Position numbers and translations under genes: made by a program | Part shown: piece after piece, positions 1 to 6,572 of the stretch | Layout of the letters: each line of letters starts with the position of its first letter | Numbering within the stretch: the stretch's first letter is position 1 | IMG/VR virus record: IMGVR_UViG_3300046009_007524 | Span: 1 to 34,768 of that record | DNA from: a virus | Direction: 5' to 3' (one strand) | Length of the DNA: 34,768 bases | Notes under the pieces: model-generated | Database searches by the model: none | Told to the model about the DNA's origin: nothing | What the model saw: the letters and a program-made list of their open reading frames with translations, nothing else

Positions 1-128
1 GAGCCGGGCTCGAACAGGAAGCTCGCGCCGTACTTCGGTTCGCTGGGCTTGCCGTCGGCGCCCACGATGCTCTTGGGCTGGAACAACTGAGGGAAGGTGA
101 TACGAACGTTCTCAAGCTTGACTTTCAT
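1..128 (-). CDS. DUF2815-like ssDNA-binding protein, partial
   Basis: Only the first 42 codons are present; the 3' part lies beyond the left edge. The N-terminus reads MKVKLENVRITFPQLFQP and continues with KYGASFLFEPGS, the usual opening of the DUF2815 family, whose members are phage proteins thought to bind single-stranded DNA during replication or recombination. A GGAG lies 7 bases before the ATG. The gene directly upstream in transcription order is a DUF2800 nuclease, and DUF2800/DUF2815 pairs are a standard phage replication arrangement, often followed by a family A DNA polymerase; one may lie off the left edge (inference). Family assignment rests on the N-terminus and context only. Confidence 0.75.
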   Translation of the reverse strand, partial: MKVKLENVRITFPQLFQPKSIVGADGKPSEPKYGASFLFEPG

Positions 129-167
129 TTCGATTCTCCAGTTTCGGTCGGTAGGTTTACTGCTACA

Positions 168-1466
168 TCAATCGGTCAGGTCTGTGTAGTCTGCCTCCTC
201 TGCTTTCGCAATAGCCGGACGCTTGTCGGTCTCCGGCGCGACCGTCGGGTGACCCCCTGTCTCCCGCACGAGCAGCGCGATTCGTTTCACTCGGGCCTCG
301 CTGTCGGCCACGAGCTTGCGCGCGGCGGAGGGGCTGACGAGGTTGTGAGAGTACATGTCCTCCTTCCTCAGACGGAAGGACTTCAGCAGCGCTTCCGCCG
401 CCTTGGGGTCCGTCCACTGCGAAGGTCCCTTGTTGCCCTTCACCAGCTTCCATCCAGGGATGGTGATGCCGGCACGCAGCCGCTTCCCGACTTCCTCCTG
501 GACCGCGGACGCCCAGCTCTGCAGCAGGTCGACGCGGGCCATCATCCGGCCGAGGGAGACGTTCTCGGCGAGGGGCAGATGATCCTTCGCCGCCTCGACG
601 ACCTTGTCATCCCAGTCCGCGTCGGTGATCTCTTCACGCTTGCGGTCCAGCACGGTGGCCGTGACGAAGTCACGCAGGGCGGGGCACGTAGCCTTGGCGG
701 GGCAGAAGCGACAACCCTCCTCGGTCGGGTTGAGGTACTCCTCCACCCAGGCCTCGCCGTAGGGCGTGTTCCAGTCGGTAGCCTTCGGCTTCGTGTTGAG
801 CGCTGTCCCCACACGTGCAGCGCCAGTGCTCATGACGTCTTCGATCTCGGCAAGCTGCGTGGTGGTGTATGCCGCCGTGCTGATGTGGCCCAGCCGCGGC
901 TGGACGATGTGGGCGAGGACGGGGTGCTTGTAGTCGTCGAACTCTTCCGCGGCGATCTCCCTCGCTCCACCGAGTGCATAGAGCTGCAGCTGCGGGTTGT
1001 CGACGGCATCGACGCGAACGCCCTGGCCGTACTTGAGGTCGACAACATGGATCACGCCATCCGCGAAGACGATCGCGTCCGCGGTCCCGCCTTCACCTTC
1101 CCCCAGCACCCACGACAGATTGACGCGGTGCTCGACCAGGAGCTTCGGGTCGTCGCCGGTCAGGTCCGTGGCCAGATCCCGCACGTAGTCCACGTACATA
1201 CCGACGTGACCGGCCATCTTCTCGTCCACCTCGAACTCGTACTTGCCGTCTTCCTGCTCGACGACGATGACGCGCCCGAGGTACGCGCCAGGATCCTTGC
1301 CTTCCGAGAGGCACCACTCTCCCAACTGGTGCGCCGCGGTTCCCTCCGCGGTGTACTTGTTGCCGGTGTCTTCGGCATCGGCAAGTGCGACCGAACCTGG
1401 GCAGGTGAGATAGCGCTTTGCCTTGGACGGACTCAGCTTGCTGTGCGACGCTTCTTCATCACTCAT
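168..1466 (-). CDS. DUF2800 Cas4/RecB-like PD-(D/E)XK nuclease
   Basis: 432 residues, full length for DUF2800. The visible nuclease core is GTAAH with H46, GTAD with D130, VDLKYG with D143 and K145, and NPQLQLY with Q159/Q161, matching the H, D, (D/E)xK and QxxxY motifs of RecB/Cas4 nucleases. One cysteine near the N-terminus (C22 in TCPGS) and three near residues 252-261 (GCRFCPAKATC) have the spacing of a Cas4-type Fe-S cluster. The likely role is DNA end processing in phage replication or recombination, together with the adjacent DUF2815 protein. Start is ATG with GGAGAG five bases upstream. Domain and fold are well supported; the exact substrate is not known. Confidence 0.88.
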   Translation of the reverse strand: MSDEEASHSKLSPSKAKRYLTCPGSVALADAEDTGNKYTAEGTAAHQLGEWCLSEGKDPGAYLGRVIVVEQEDGKYEFEVDEKMAGHVGMYVDYVRDLATDLTGDDPKLLVEHRVNLSWVLGEGEGGTADAIVFADGVIHVVDLKYGQGVRVDAVDNPQLQLYALGGAREIAAEEFDDYKHPVLAHIVQPRLGHISTAAYTTTQLAEIEDVMSTGAARVGTALNTKPKATDWNTPYGEAWVEEYLNPTEEGCRFCPAKATCPALRDFVTATVLDRKREEITDADWDDKVVEAAKDHLPLAENVSLGRMMARVDLLQSWASAVQEEVGKRLRAGITIPGWKLVKGNKGPSQWTDPKAAEALLKSFRLRKEDMYSHNLVSPSAARKLVADSEARVKRIALLVRETGGHPTVAPETDKRPAIAKAEEADYTDLTD

Positions 1467-1479
1467 TCGGCTCTCCAGA

Positions 1480-1499
1480 CACCGGCCCGAAGGCCGGTG
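1480..1499 (-). other. UUCG-loop RNA hairpin between early genes
   Basis: Read on the minus strand this is a perfect 8-base-pair stem, CACCGGCC and GGCCGGTG, closed by a TTCG loop, the exceptionally stable C(UUCG)G tetraloop. It sits in the 54-base gap between the Ala/Pro-linker protein gene and the DUF2800 gene, about 10 bases before the latter's ribosome binding site. No T-run follows, so it is not a classical terminator. It may protect or mark an mRNA processing end, or set relative expression (inference). Confidence 0.6.
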
Positions 1500-1520
1500 C
1501 GTATCGCTACGTTCGTTCGA

Positions 1521-1928
1521 TCAGATCAGTGCGTCGCTCTCACCACCGGCTCCGCCTTCCACCAGCGCCTTCAGCTTGGCGAGGGCTTCCGGGAGCTTGT
1601 CCACCGGGATGCCTGACGTCTTCTTCGCGTTATATTCCGCAAGAATCGCAGCAGCTTCCGAGGTGCGCTCCTGGCCGACCAGCGTCTTCACCAACGCGTT
1701 GGCTTCCTTGAGCAGTTCACTCGCTTCCGAAACGCTCGTGCCACCAGTTGCTGCCGGGGCTGGAGCGGGAGCGGGAGCGGGTGCCGGTGCCGGCACCGGT
1801 GTGGGCTTCCCCACGGCCTTCTTGATTTCCTCCTTCGGTGCGGCTGCACCGGCGCTCGATGCGGCGGTGATCGCCGCAATGAGAAGGACGAGGTTGGCGT
1901 TGAGCTGTTTCAGTTGGTCTTCAAGCAT
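1521..1928 (-). CDS. Hypothetical protein with Ala/Pro linker
   Basis: 135 residues. An N-terminal helix rich in Leu, Ile and Ala (residues 5-30) is followed by an acidic/basic stretch, then an Ala-Pro repeat (about 44-60) acting as a flexible linker, and a helical C-terminal half containing SEAAAILAEYNAKKTSGIP (about residues 91-109). Similar short helical domains with an AEFG/AEYN-type segment occur beside replication or recombination genes in other phages, so it may be an accessory factor of the nuclease/SSB pair downstream (inference). Start ATG follows AGAGGA by nine bases. No enzymatic motif is visible. Confidence 0.7.
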   Translation of the reverse strand: MLEDQLKQLNANLVLLIAAITAASSAGAAAPKEEIKKAVGKPTPVPAPAPAPAPAPAPAATGGTSVSEASELLKEANALVKTLVGQERTSEAAAILAEYNAKKTSGIPVDKLPEALAKLKALVEGGAGGESDALI

Positions 1929-1929
1929 T

Positions 1930-2169
1930 TCAGTTTTCCTCTACAGGTAGTTGATAAGTACCGCCATCCTGGTGGTGGGTGTCCCACCATCCAAAATTCA
2001 GAGCTTCGATCACTGCGTTCACTTCGTTCTCTTCTAGCGGATCGCCGAGGATCTCGTGCGTTCCAAAGTGCGGGATCTGAGACATGAACAGACGGTCCTG
2101 ATCGTACAGCTTGCCCGCGTAGAACCTGCCTTTCACTATCACGTTCGCCAACTGCATAATTTTGTCCAT
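1930..2169 (-). CDS. Hypothetical protein, 79 aa
   Basis: Not recognised. It is an acidic protein with NFGWWDTHHQDGG near the C-terminus and ends one base before the start of the next gene, so the two are probably translationally coupled. No Shine-Dalgarno sequence is visible before ATG 2169 or before the in-frame ATG at 2157 (MQLANV). A TTAGC operator-like half-site lies immediately upstream (2171-2175), suggesting local control. The start is therefore uncertain. Confidence 0.55.
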   Translation of the reverse strand: MDKIMQLANVIVKGRFYAGKLYDQDRLFMSQIPHFGTHEILGDPLEENEVNAVIEALNFGWWDTHHQDGGTYQLPVEEN

Positions 2170-2170
2170 G

Positions 2171-2184
2171 TTAGCACGTGGTCA
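2171..2184. promoter_or_regulatory. Operator-like half-site (TTAGC)
   Basis: TTAGCACGTGGTCA has a perfect left half of the TTAGC-N4-GCTRA element found at the stronger promoters, but only a weak right half. It abuts the ATG at 2169 and covers the stop codon of the upstream gene. On the minus strand TTGACC could be a -35 box with a poor -10 (AATTAT). It is the weakest member of the set. Confidence 0.3.
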
Positions 2185-2988
2185 AGGAGTTGTGGGGGAT
2201 TTTTTCTTGCCGTACAGGAACGCTGCGAAGGGGTCGGAGGTCACGCGCTCGATGCTCTTCGTGACGACCTGCATCGACTTCTTCTTCTTGCGCGCTTCCG
2301 ACTCCGCCTTCCTGGCGGCGACCTTGGCCGCCTTTTCCTCCGGCGGAATGAGGCGTGCGAGGTTGTAGGCTGCGACCTTGTCGGGGTTCTTCTTCCGCCA
2401 CCGCTTGGCCTTCGCCGCGTAGGTGAGGGGCGGTGGGCGCTTCGCGGGCTTGGCCGATGGCGTGCGAAGCGCGTAGTGTTGGCTTGGCTGTCCGCCCTTC
2501 TCCTGCCGGGTCATCCTGCACAGGTAGATGGGGCCGCCGGGTCGACTGAGTTCCCGCAGCAGGCGCTGGATGTACTTCTCGGGCTCAGGAGTCTCGATGT
2601 CTTTCCAGGTGATGTCGTCGCGCCCTTTGAGCGCTTTGAGTACCGCTGCCAGGAAGGCCACGCGGCGGGGATGATCCTTCGGTGGCTTGTGCTCGGAGGC
2701 CCGCTGCCTGCGCGACTTCTCCGCCTGGGTGAACGGCTCTGGCTTCCTGGCGTTAGACCCGGGGCCGTAAGTGTAGGTCACGAGCGGCGCCCCGCCACGG
2801 GGGCTGCGCTCGAAACGGACCACGTGAACCCTGTCGTAGACTTTCATGGGGAGCCTTGCCAGTTCTCGGAGAATCTTCTTCGCGTAGTTCGGTGTGGCCA
2901 GGTCGAGGAAGTCCTTGTAGGTGAACTCCCTCCCCAGCTCGCGGGCCCGGCGCAACACCACCGGGACCACCTTCGAGCTGTTCGCCAC
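2182..2988 (-). CDS. Basic protein with duplicated winged-helix-like domain
   Basis: 268 residues from GTG 2988; an in-frame GTG at 3000 would add four. The 2988 start is preferred because it forms TAGTG with the upstream stop and has GGTGGAG at proper distance. The sequence shows an internal duplication. Residues 22-100 (FTYKDF, YAKKILRELARL, YTYGPG, KPEPFTQAEKSRRQR) align with residues 126-208 (ITWKDI, YIQRLLRELSRP, HYALRT, KRPPPLTYAAKAKRWRKKN). Each unit looks like a small winged-helix part followed by a proline hinge and a basic helix. The C-terminus is strongly lysine/arginine rich (AARKAESEARKKKK). A DNA-binding role is inferred; the family has no function I can name. Confidence 0.75.
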   Translation of the reverse strand: MANSSKVVPVVLRRARELGREFTYKDFLDLATPNYAKKILRELARLPMKVYDRVHVVRFERSPRGGAPLVTYTYGPGSNARKPEPFTQAEKSRRQRASEHKPPKDHPRRVAFLAAVLKALKGRDDITWKDIETPEPEKYIQRLLRELSRPGGPIYLCRMTRQEKGGQPSQHYALRTPSAKPAKRPPPLTYAAKAKRWRKKNPDKVAAYNLARLIPPEEKAAKVAARKAESEARKKKKSMQVVTKSIERVTSDPFAAFLYGKKKSPTTP

Positions 2989-3602
2989 TACGCGCTCCAC
3001 CCGAGGTCGCGAGCGGGCCGCTTGTCCAACCAGTGATCGGCCACCGGTTCCGGATCCGCCACGCAGTCTGCGAGGAGGGCGCGGGGAGCGTCTTCCTCAA
3101 GCCCGGCCTCGACCATGTCCCAGCCCTTCGGGTGCTGCAGCTCGACCGCCGAGGCCTTCACCTCCATCCAGTAGTCGGCCGGCACTTCATCACCTTCCAC
3201 TTCCACTTCCAGGAGGGACCCGTCGAAATTCTTCTCGGCATCTTTCGCCATCAACAGGCCGAGGGCGAAGGCCGCGGCGGCATCGTACGCATCTGCGTAC
3301 GACCCGGCGGGCAGGCGGAAGATCCGGTAGTCCGGCTCTTGCGGGTTCTCGATCAGCAGGAATGCCGGACCGAAGTCGTCGCCCTCGACTTCGCTGATGG
3401 AGAACTTCTCACCATCGAGCAGGATCTCGTGCCAGGACTGCATCTCGTAGGCTTCCGGCGCCAGGTGCGCGATGTCAAGCGGGGCGAAGTGGTACTCGAC
3501 GCGGTAGATCACCGCAGGGAACAGCGCACCAGCAGACCACGGCTGCACGCTGGAATGGCCAATCTTGTCGACACCGCCGGGCATATTCACTCGTTCGTTC
3601 AT
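2988..3602 (-). CDS. Hypothetical acidic protein, 204 aa
   Basis: Start ATG 3602 (MNERVNMPGG) is chosen over the upstream in-frame ATG at 3623 because GGAGGTGTGAA precedes it perfectly. The protein is acidic, with no signal peptide or membrane span. Residues about 94-120 (IFRLPAGSYADAYDAAAAFA) look like a regular alpha/beta unit. I do not recognise the family. Its stop overlaps the next gene's start (TAGTG). It is the first gene behind promoter/operator element C (3630-3658). Confidence 0.72.
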   Translation of the reverse strand: MNERVNMPGGVDKIGHSSVQPWSAGALFPAVIYRVEYHFAPLDIAHLAPEAYEMQSWHEILLDGEKFSISEVEGDDFGPAFLLIENPQEPDYRIFRLPAGSYADAYDAAAAFALGLLMAKDAEKNFDGSLLEVEVEGDEVPADYWMEVKASAVELQHPKGWDMVEAGLEEDAPRALLADCVADPEPVADHWLDKRPARDLGWSA

Positions 3603-3619
3603 TTCACACCTCCTCAAGG

Positions 3620-3658
3620 ACACGACACCATCTTAGCAGAAGATGATGTCGTGTACAA
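3620..3658 (-). promoter_or_regulatory. Internal early promoter/operator C with inverted repeat
   Basis: On the minus strand TTGTAC (3653-3658) and TAAGAT (3630-3635) are separated by 17 bases, a plausible sigma70-type promoter for the gene starting at 3602. The -10 sits inside GCTAA, as at the other copies of this element. The same stretch holds an inverted repeat: 15-base arms at 3620-3634 and 3640-3654 with one mismatch around a five-base loop. No T-run follows, so an operator or structured leader is more likely than a terminator. Confidence 0.5.
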
Positions 3659-3664
3659 CAGTCA

Positions 3665-4276
3665 TCAGGCCTCGACAGCGACGGCGGGGTCTTCCGCCTT
3701 CACGTCACCCCACGGCAGCCCGTAATTCTCAGCGCACACCGGGCCGTAGCCCATCGCGACCGAGCGCGGATCCTCCAGATCACGGCCGCAGAAGCAGCAG
3801 TTGCCGTGCTGGTGACCGTAGGCCATCGCGGCCTTGGCCGGATCCTGGGACCACGCGACGAGCGCGGAGAACACCTCGTCGCCCGCGCTCTCGCTCGCGG
3901 AGAAGTTGCCGTCCGGATCGATCCGGCCGTAGTAGACCGACTCGTACGCCCGGCCGCCCTTCACGTACAGACTGTCGGAGCGGCTGGACGCGGGGCCCGC
4001 GCGAACGATCACCACGCCAGGGGCGATCTCGATCTTCGGCCGCTGCAGACCAGCGTCGGCCGCCTTGCGGAAGAGCTGGGCGATCCGCACCAGGCCGGCG
4101 GGCCCGAGCTTCGGCTTGTTGGCCTTCTCGATCAACTTGCCCACCCAGTACATCTGCTTCCCACTGATGTACCCACGGCTGCCCCATTGGTCGATCAGGC
4201 TGCCGGCAAAGTCTTCGTCCGAACCGCTCAACTTCTTCACCGCTTCCTTCAGGTCCTGCAGGCTATGGCGTTCCAT
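3665..4276 (-). CDS. DUF6011-like zinc-knuckle protein
   Basis: 203 residues. The C-terminal segment GNCCFCGRDLEDPRSVAMGY followed by GPVC (residues 158-181) carries the C-x2-C...S...G-x-G-P-x-C pattern of the DUF6011 domain, a small putative zinc-binding module common in phage proteins; C160/C161, C163 and C181 with H155/H157 are candidate ligands. The N-terminal 60 residues include SGKQMYWVGKLIEKA, typical of the helical region that precedes this domain. Function is unknown; nucleic-acid binding is a guess. AGAGGA lies before ATG 4276. Confidence 0.8.
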   Translation of the reverse strand: MERHSLQDLKEAVKKLSGSDEDFAGSLIDQWGSRGYISGKQMYWVGKLIEKANKPKLGPAGLVRIAQLFRKAADAGLQRPKIEIAPGVVIVRAGPASSRSDSLYVKGGRAYESVYYGRIDPDGNFSASESAGDEVFSALVAWSQDPAKAAMAYGHQHGNCCFCGRDLEDPRSVAMGYGPVCAENYGLPWGDVKAEDPAVAVEA

Positions 4277-4288
4277 GTCGTTTTCCTC

Positions 4289-4663
4289 TCAGCTGTTGTA
4301 GATCGCGTTCAACGCCTGACTCATGTCGCACAGGCTCCAGATTTTCGCCTCGCCGTCGAAGTCGACGAAGTAGAGCGCTTCCTCGAACGAGGCCCGGAAG
4401 GCCCGACCGAGGACCCGGATGAAAGCGTTATGCCTTGCGAAGCCGATCGGGTTGTCCTCGACGTCAACGGCGCAGACGTAGACCTTCACCTCTTCGTCGA
4501 TGATCAGGCCGTCTTCGTCTTCCCAGGATCCTTCCGCCTTCGAGACGGTCACGCCGCCGAACAACTCGATCAGCGACTGCTTCAGGTTCCGGTGCAGGAT
4601 CCTGGCCGCGTCCGCGTCTACCCGACTCGGCGCTACCGGGAGAATTACCTTGATCTCTTTCAT
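4289..4663 (-). CDS. Hypothetical phage protein, 124 aa
   Basis: Start ATG 4663 (MKEIKVILPV) has AAGGAGG five bases upstream and forms ATGA with the stop of the preceding gene; the longer in-frame start at 4690 lacks this. The middle segment LFGGVTVSKAEGSWEDEDG followed by EEVKVYVCAV resembles a small beta-rich family often seen in phage early regions, in which GG-T...G-W-D-DG precedes a conserved glutamate. No enzymatic role can be named. A promoter/operator (4691-4720) lies immediately upstream, inside the end of the neighbouring gene, so this gene can be transcribed independently. Confidence 0.72.
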   Translation of the reverse strand: MKEIKVILPVAPSRVDADAARILHRNLKQSLIELFGGVTVSKAEGSWEDEDGLIIDEEVKVYVCAVDVEDNPIGFARHNAFIRVLGRAFRASFEEALYFVDFDGEAKIWSLCDMSQALNAIYNS

Positions 4664-5034
4664 GACGCCTCCTTCGTTGAACACGGACATAGATTAGCAT
4701 CTGCTGAGCCTGGCTGTCGACGGGTCAGGATCATCTTCCCCCCCCCTGCCGCGCGTATCGCGGCGTCAATAGCTGCACTGTTCGATCCGTGAGATCGCAC
4801 GGACATGCGTTCAATGATTTCCCGGCATCGCTCGCGCGTCGCTGCGTCTGCGTGATCTTCGCAAAGCCACCGGTACCGCTCCGCATCCCTGCGGTCCTCG
4901 TCGCTCGACCCTGCCTGCCTGGCTTCCGCGATCAGGCTCTGAACCAGCTCGACCAGCTTGGACTGTTCTTTCTCCGTGAGCCCGAGGAACCGAGGCCACC
5001 TGGACAGGAGCTGGTGCACGCGCCACGCTTTCAT
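4660..5034 (-). CDS. Hypothetical protein with DAERYRWL motif, 124 aa
   Basis: Start ATG 5034 (MKAWRV) overlaps the stop of the small membrane protein as ATGA and follows GGAGG by about nine bases. An upstream ATG at 5055 is possible but would lie inside the membrane-protein gene. Residues 50-57, DAERYRWL, are a signature seen in many unrelated-looking phage small proteins of unknown function, here with a charged helical N-terminus. NSAAIDAAIRAA near residue 90 is also common in that group. The C-terminal 25 residues overlap promoter B and may be poorly constrained. Confidence 0.72.
   Translation of the reverse strand: MKAWRVHQLLSRWPRFLGLTEKEQSKLVELVQSLIAEARQAGSSDEDRRDAERYRWLCEDHADAATRERCREIIERMSVRSHGSNSAAIDAAIRAAGGGKMILTRRQPGSADANLCPCSTKEAS
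4691..4720 (-). promoter_or_regulatory. Internal early promoter/operator B
   Basis: Minus-strand TCGACA (4715-4720) and TAATCT (4691-4696) are 18 bases apart. The palindromic operator TTAGC-ATCT-GCTGA (4694-4707) overlaps the -10. From the operator to the ribosome binding site the sequence is a near copy of promoter A at 7200-7254: both continue CTATGTCCGTG, then AACGAA, then GGAGG. It lies in the 3' end of the preceding gene and should drive the gene starting at 4663. Confidence 0.6.
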
Positions 5035-5168
5035 AATTCGTCCCTCCTGTTCCATCGTCTTTCCCTCCTTCCGTTGTTGGCGTCCGTGATGGCGGAGACG
5101 AACACTCCGATCGAGAACCCGACCAAGAGGCCGAGCCCGAACACTACCAGGTACTGAGACACGCTCAT
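5031..5168 (-). CDS. Small single-span membrane protein with glycine zipper
   Basis: 45 residues, below common gene-finder cut-offs. It starts at ATG 5168 with AAAGGAGTAGGAG upstream and ends with TGA overlapping the next start (ATGA), so it fits the operon exactly. Residues 6-27 (YLVVFGLGLLVGFSIGVFVS and two more) form one hydrophobic span with G13, G17 and G21 in GxxxGxxxG spacing, a helix-packing motif. The C-terminus is strongly basic (RRERRWNRR), predicting a cytoplasmic tail. The role is unknown; oligomerisation in the inner membrane, for example in exclusion or lysis control, is conceivable (inference). Confidence 0.72.
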   Translation of the reverse strand: MSVSQYLVVFGLGLLVGFSIGVFVSAITDANNGRRERRWNRRDEL

Positions 5169-5172
5169 GCTC

Positions 5173-5367
5173 CTACTCCTTTCGAATGGCCTTCACTACG
5201 ACAAGCCCACCCAGCAGGCTGAGAATGCCGTCCTCGCTTTTGGCCGCATCGGCTGCCAGCCGGTTCAGCAAAGCGTCAGCATCTACGTGCAGTTGTATCT
5301 CGAACCGCTGCGTGGTCCCCTCGCCGAGGTACAGCACGCCGGTCCTGCTAGTGATGTGCTTCTTCAT
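5173..5367 (-). CDS. Hypothetical protein, 64 aa
   Basis: 64 residues, with beta strands GVLYLGE and FEIQLHVDAD followed by LLNRLAADAAKSEDG and a hydrophobic ending GGLVVVKAIRKE. Small proteins with this layout (strand, basic helix, A-x-GG-x-VVV end) are common in podovirus and siphovirus early regions, but their function is unknown. Its start forms a 4-base overlap with the stop of the upstream gene (5364-5367). Confidence 0.7.
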   Translation of the reverse strand: MKKHITSRTGVLYLGEGTTQRFEIQLHVDADALLNRLAADAAKSEDGILSLLGGLVVVKAIRKE

Positions 5368-5618
5368 ACCAGCAGCTCCTTCGCGGACACGACCTTGACG
5401 AGGGGCGTCGGCATCCCCTTCATCTCCCAGGATGCCTTGCCGATCAGCTTACAGACTTCCGACGAGTCCCCCGCGACGATGATGGTTCTTCCTTCGAAGA
5501 GGTCTGGGCCCGTGGGCACAGCCTCGTACGACAGGGAAGAGCTTCCCTGCGCGGCTCGCTGCACTGCTCGGAAAACATCAGCGTTCGCGCCTTCGAACTT
5601 CGCGATCAGAATTGCCAT
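5364..5618 (-). CDS. Hypothetical protein, 84 aa
   Basis: Start ATG 5618 (MAILIAKFEG) is preferred over the in-frame ATG at 5681, since GGGGGTG lies at normal distance and the longer form would overlap most of the upstream gene's end. The N-terminus, MAILIAKFEGANADVFRAVQ, resembles that of the upstream neighbour (MALIEAKFRLSKDQIDQAVE), and both continue with a hydrophobic strand in the middle, suggesting an old duplication. No known domain is recognised. Confidence 0.7.
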   Translation of the reverse strand: MAILIAKFEGANADVFRAVQRAAQGSSSLSYEAVPTGPDLFEGRTIIVAGDSSEVCKLIGKASWEMKGMPTPLVKVVSAKELLV

Positions 5619-5622
5619 TGCA

Positions 5623-5859
5623 TCACCCCCAGACTTTAGAAACGGATTCCAGACCGGCTTCGCCCATGTCGGCAACCGCACCGATCACCAACATCACCTC
5701 GTGGTCCTTGCCCATGACGCGGACATACTCGTGGCCGCTGTGAAAACCGGTGCGATTGACCTTCACGCTCAGCGGCTCCAGGAGGGACGCGTCGACGCGC
5801 TCGACCGCCTGGTCGATCTGGTCCTTGCTCAGACGAAACTTGGCTTCGATGAGTGCCAT
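5623..5859 (-). CDS. Hypothetical protein, 78 aa, possible paralogue of next gene
   Basis: Start ATG 5859 follows AAGGAGGTGTGAG, one of two identical 29-base end/start cassettes in the operon. The protein begins MALIEAKFRLSKDQIDQAVE and contains SGHEYVRVMGKDHEVMLVI. The similarity of its first 20 residues to those of the gene at 5364-5618, and similar length, suggest tandem duplication followed by divergence. Function unknown. Confidence 0.7.
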   Translation of the reverse strand: MALIEAKFRLSKDQIDQAVERVDASLLEPLSVKVNRTGFHSGHEYVRVMGKDHEVMLVIGAVADMGEAGLESVSKVWG

Positions 5860-5885
5860 CTCACACCTCCTTGGAAACGGACGGA
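5857..5885 (-). repeat. 29-base end/start cassette, copy 1
   Basis: This segment is identical base for base to 6544-6572. On the minus strand it encodes the last residues SVSKEV and the stop of the upstream gene, an AAGGAGG ribosome binding site and the next ATG. A shorter version, GGAGGTGTGA plus start codon, occurs before 3602 and 7194. Confidence 0.85.
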
Positions 5886-6289
5886 GGACCATCAGGTCCT
5901 CCGATGAGTTCGTCGGGCACCTCGACTTCGTCGCCCAGCTTGGACGCCACGTAGCAGCGCATGGCAACGATCAAGCGCGTGATGGGGGTGTCATACCCCC
6001 AGCAGTCCGTGAGGTACAGGTACTGGCCGTCTCGAAAGATGTACGCACGGATGCCGTTGTCGGGTAGCGGGGAGAAGAAGATGCCCTCCCGCTCGATGAT
6101 GCGGCCGCCCTGGGACCAGTTTTCGGTGGGGCAGTAGCACGCGCCACGCCCCTCGTGTCGCACGGCATACCGCCCATACTTCTTGACCAGGAAGCCCAGG
6201 CTCGCCCCTGAAAGGCGGAGCTTCTCGCACTTCGCCACCGCCCAGTCGAGGGCGGCGCCGTCGAGTTCCGAAGTCTTGATCTTGGTCAT
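5861..6289 (-). CDS. NinX/DUF2591-like phage protein
   Basis: 142 residues from ATG 6289 (AAGGAGG before it, ATGA overlap with the upstream stop). The N-terminus MTKIKTSELDGAALDWAVAK and C-terminal region TRLIVAMRCYVASKLGDEVE are the two conserved blocks of the DUF2591 family, which includes lambdoid NinX. The middle has YCPTENWSQGGRIIERE (about 52-68), matching the family's YSP..-W-x-x-GGPIIE block. Biochemical function of the family is unknown. Its last residues SVSKEV are shared with the gene at 6548-6943, although the proteins are otherwise unrelated. Confidence 0.88.
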   Translation of the reverse strand: MTKIKTSELDGAALDWAVAKCEKLRLSGASLGFLVKKYGRYAVRHEGRGACYCPTENWSQGGRIIEREGIFFSPLPDNGIRAYIFRDGQYLYLTDCWGYDTPITRLIVAMRCYVASKLGDEVEVPDELIGGPDGPPSVSKEV

Positions 6290-6546
6290 TCTGCCTCCTT
6301 CACTTCGAACGCGGGCCGACCGTACTGAGCGAACACTCCCGCCCTCAATCCCAGGGCTTTTGCCAAAGACTCCTTCCCGGTCGCTTCTGCGGTGAAGGCG
6401 GCGCCGATGATGAACTCGATCTGCAGGTCGACCCACTTCTTGCTCTTCGGCTTGACGTTCAACATCTTCATCCTGTTGTCGAACTTCTCGCCGAGAAACT
6501 TGATCTGCTGCAGGAGCTTGGCCTTCTCTTCTTCGCTGATAAACAT
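6286..6546 (-). CDS. Hypothetical helical protein, 86 aa
   Basis: Charged helical protein starting MFISEEEKAKLLQQIKFLGE. Residues 42-58 (QIEFIIGAAFTAEATG) form an amphipathic or hydrophobic helix. The start follows AAGGAGGTGTGAG in cassette copy 2, and the stop overlaps the NinX-like gene's ATG. No family recognised. Confidence 0.7.
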   Translation of the reverse strand: MFISEEEKAKLLQQIKFLGEKFDNRMKMLNVKPKSKKWVDLQIEFIIGAAFTAEATGKESLAKALGLRAGVFAQYGRPAFEVKEAE

Positions 6547-6572
6547 CTCACACCTCCTTGGAAACGGACGGA
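6544..6572 (-). repeat. 29-base end/start cassette, copy 2
   Basis: Identical to 5857-5885. Here it encodes the SVSKEV tail and stop of the 131-residue protein upstream, then the ribosome binding site and ATG at 6546. Both the untranslated and the coding part are identical. Confidence 0.85.

Noticed and set aside
168-1466. CRISPR Cas4 gene
   Set aside because: The Cas4-like motifs belong to the DUF2800 family, and the context is phage replication, without any other cas gene or repeat array.
249-1616. Long plus-strand open frame of 455 codons opposite the DUF2800 gene
   Set aside because: It is the GC-rich shadow of the nuclease gene. It has no ribosome binding site, and its composition (many Arg, His, Val) is typical of antisense frames.
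3620-3654. Terminator at the 15-base inverted repeat
   Set aside because: No T-run on either strand, and the repeat overlaps a plausible promoter.
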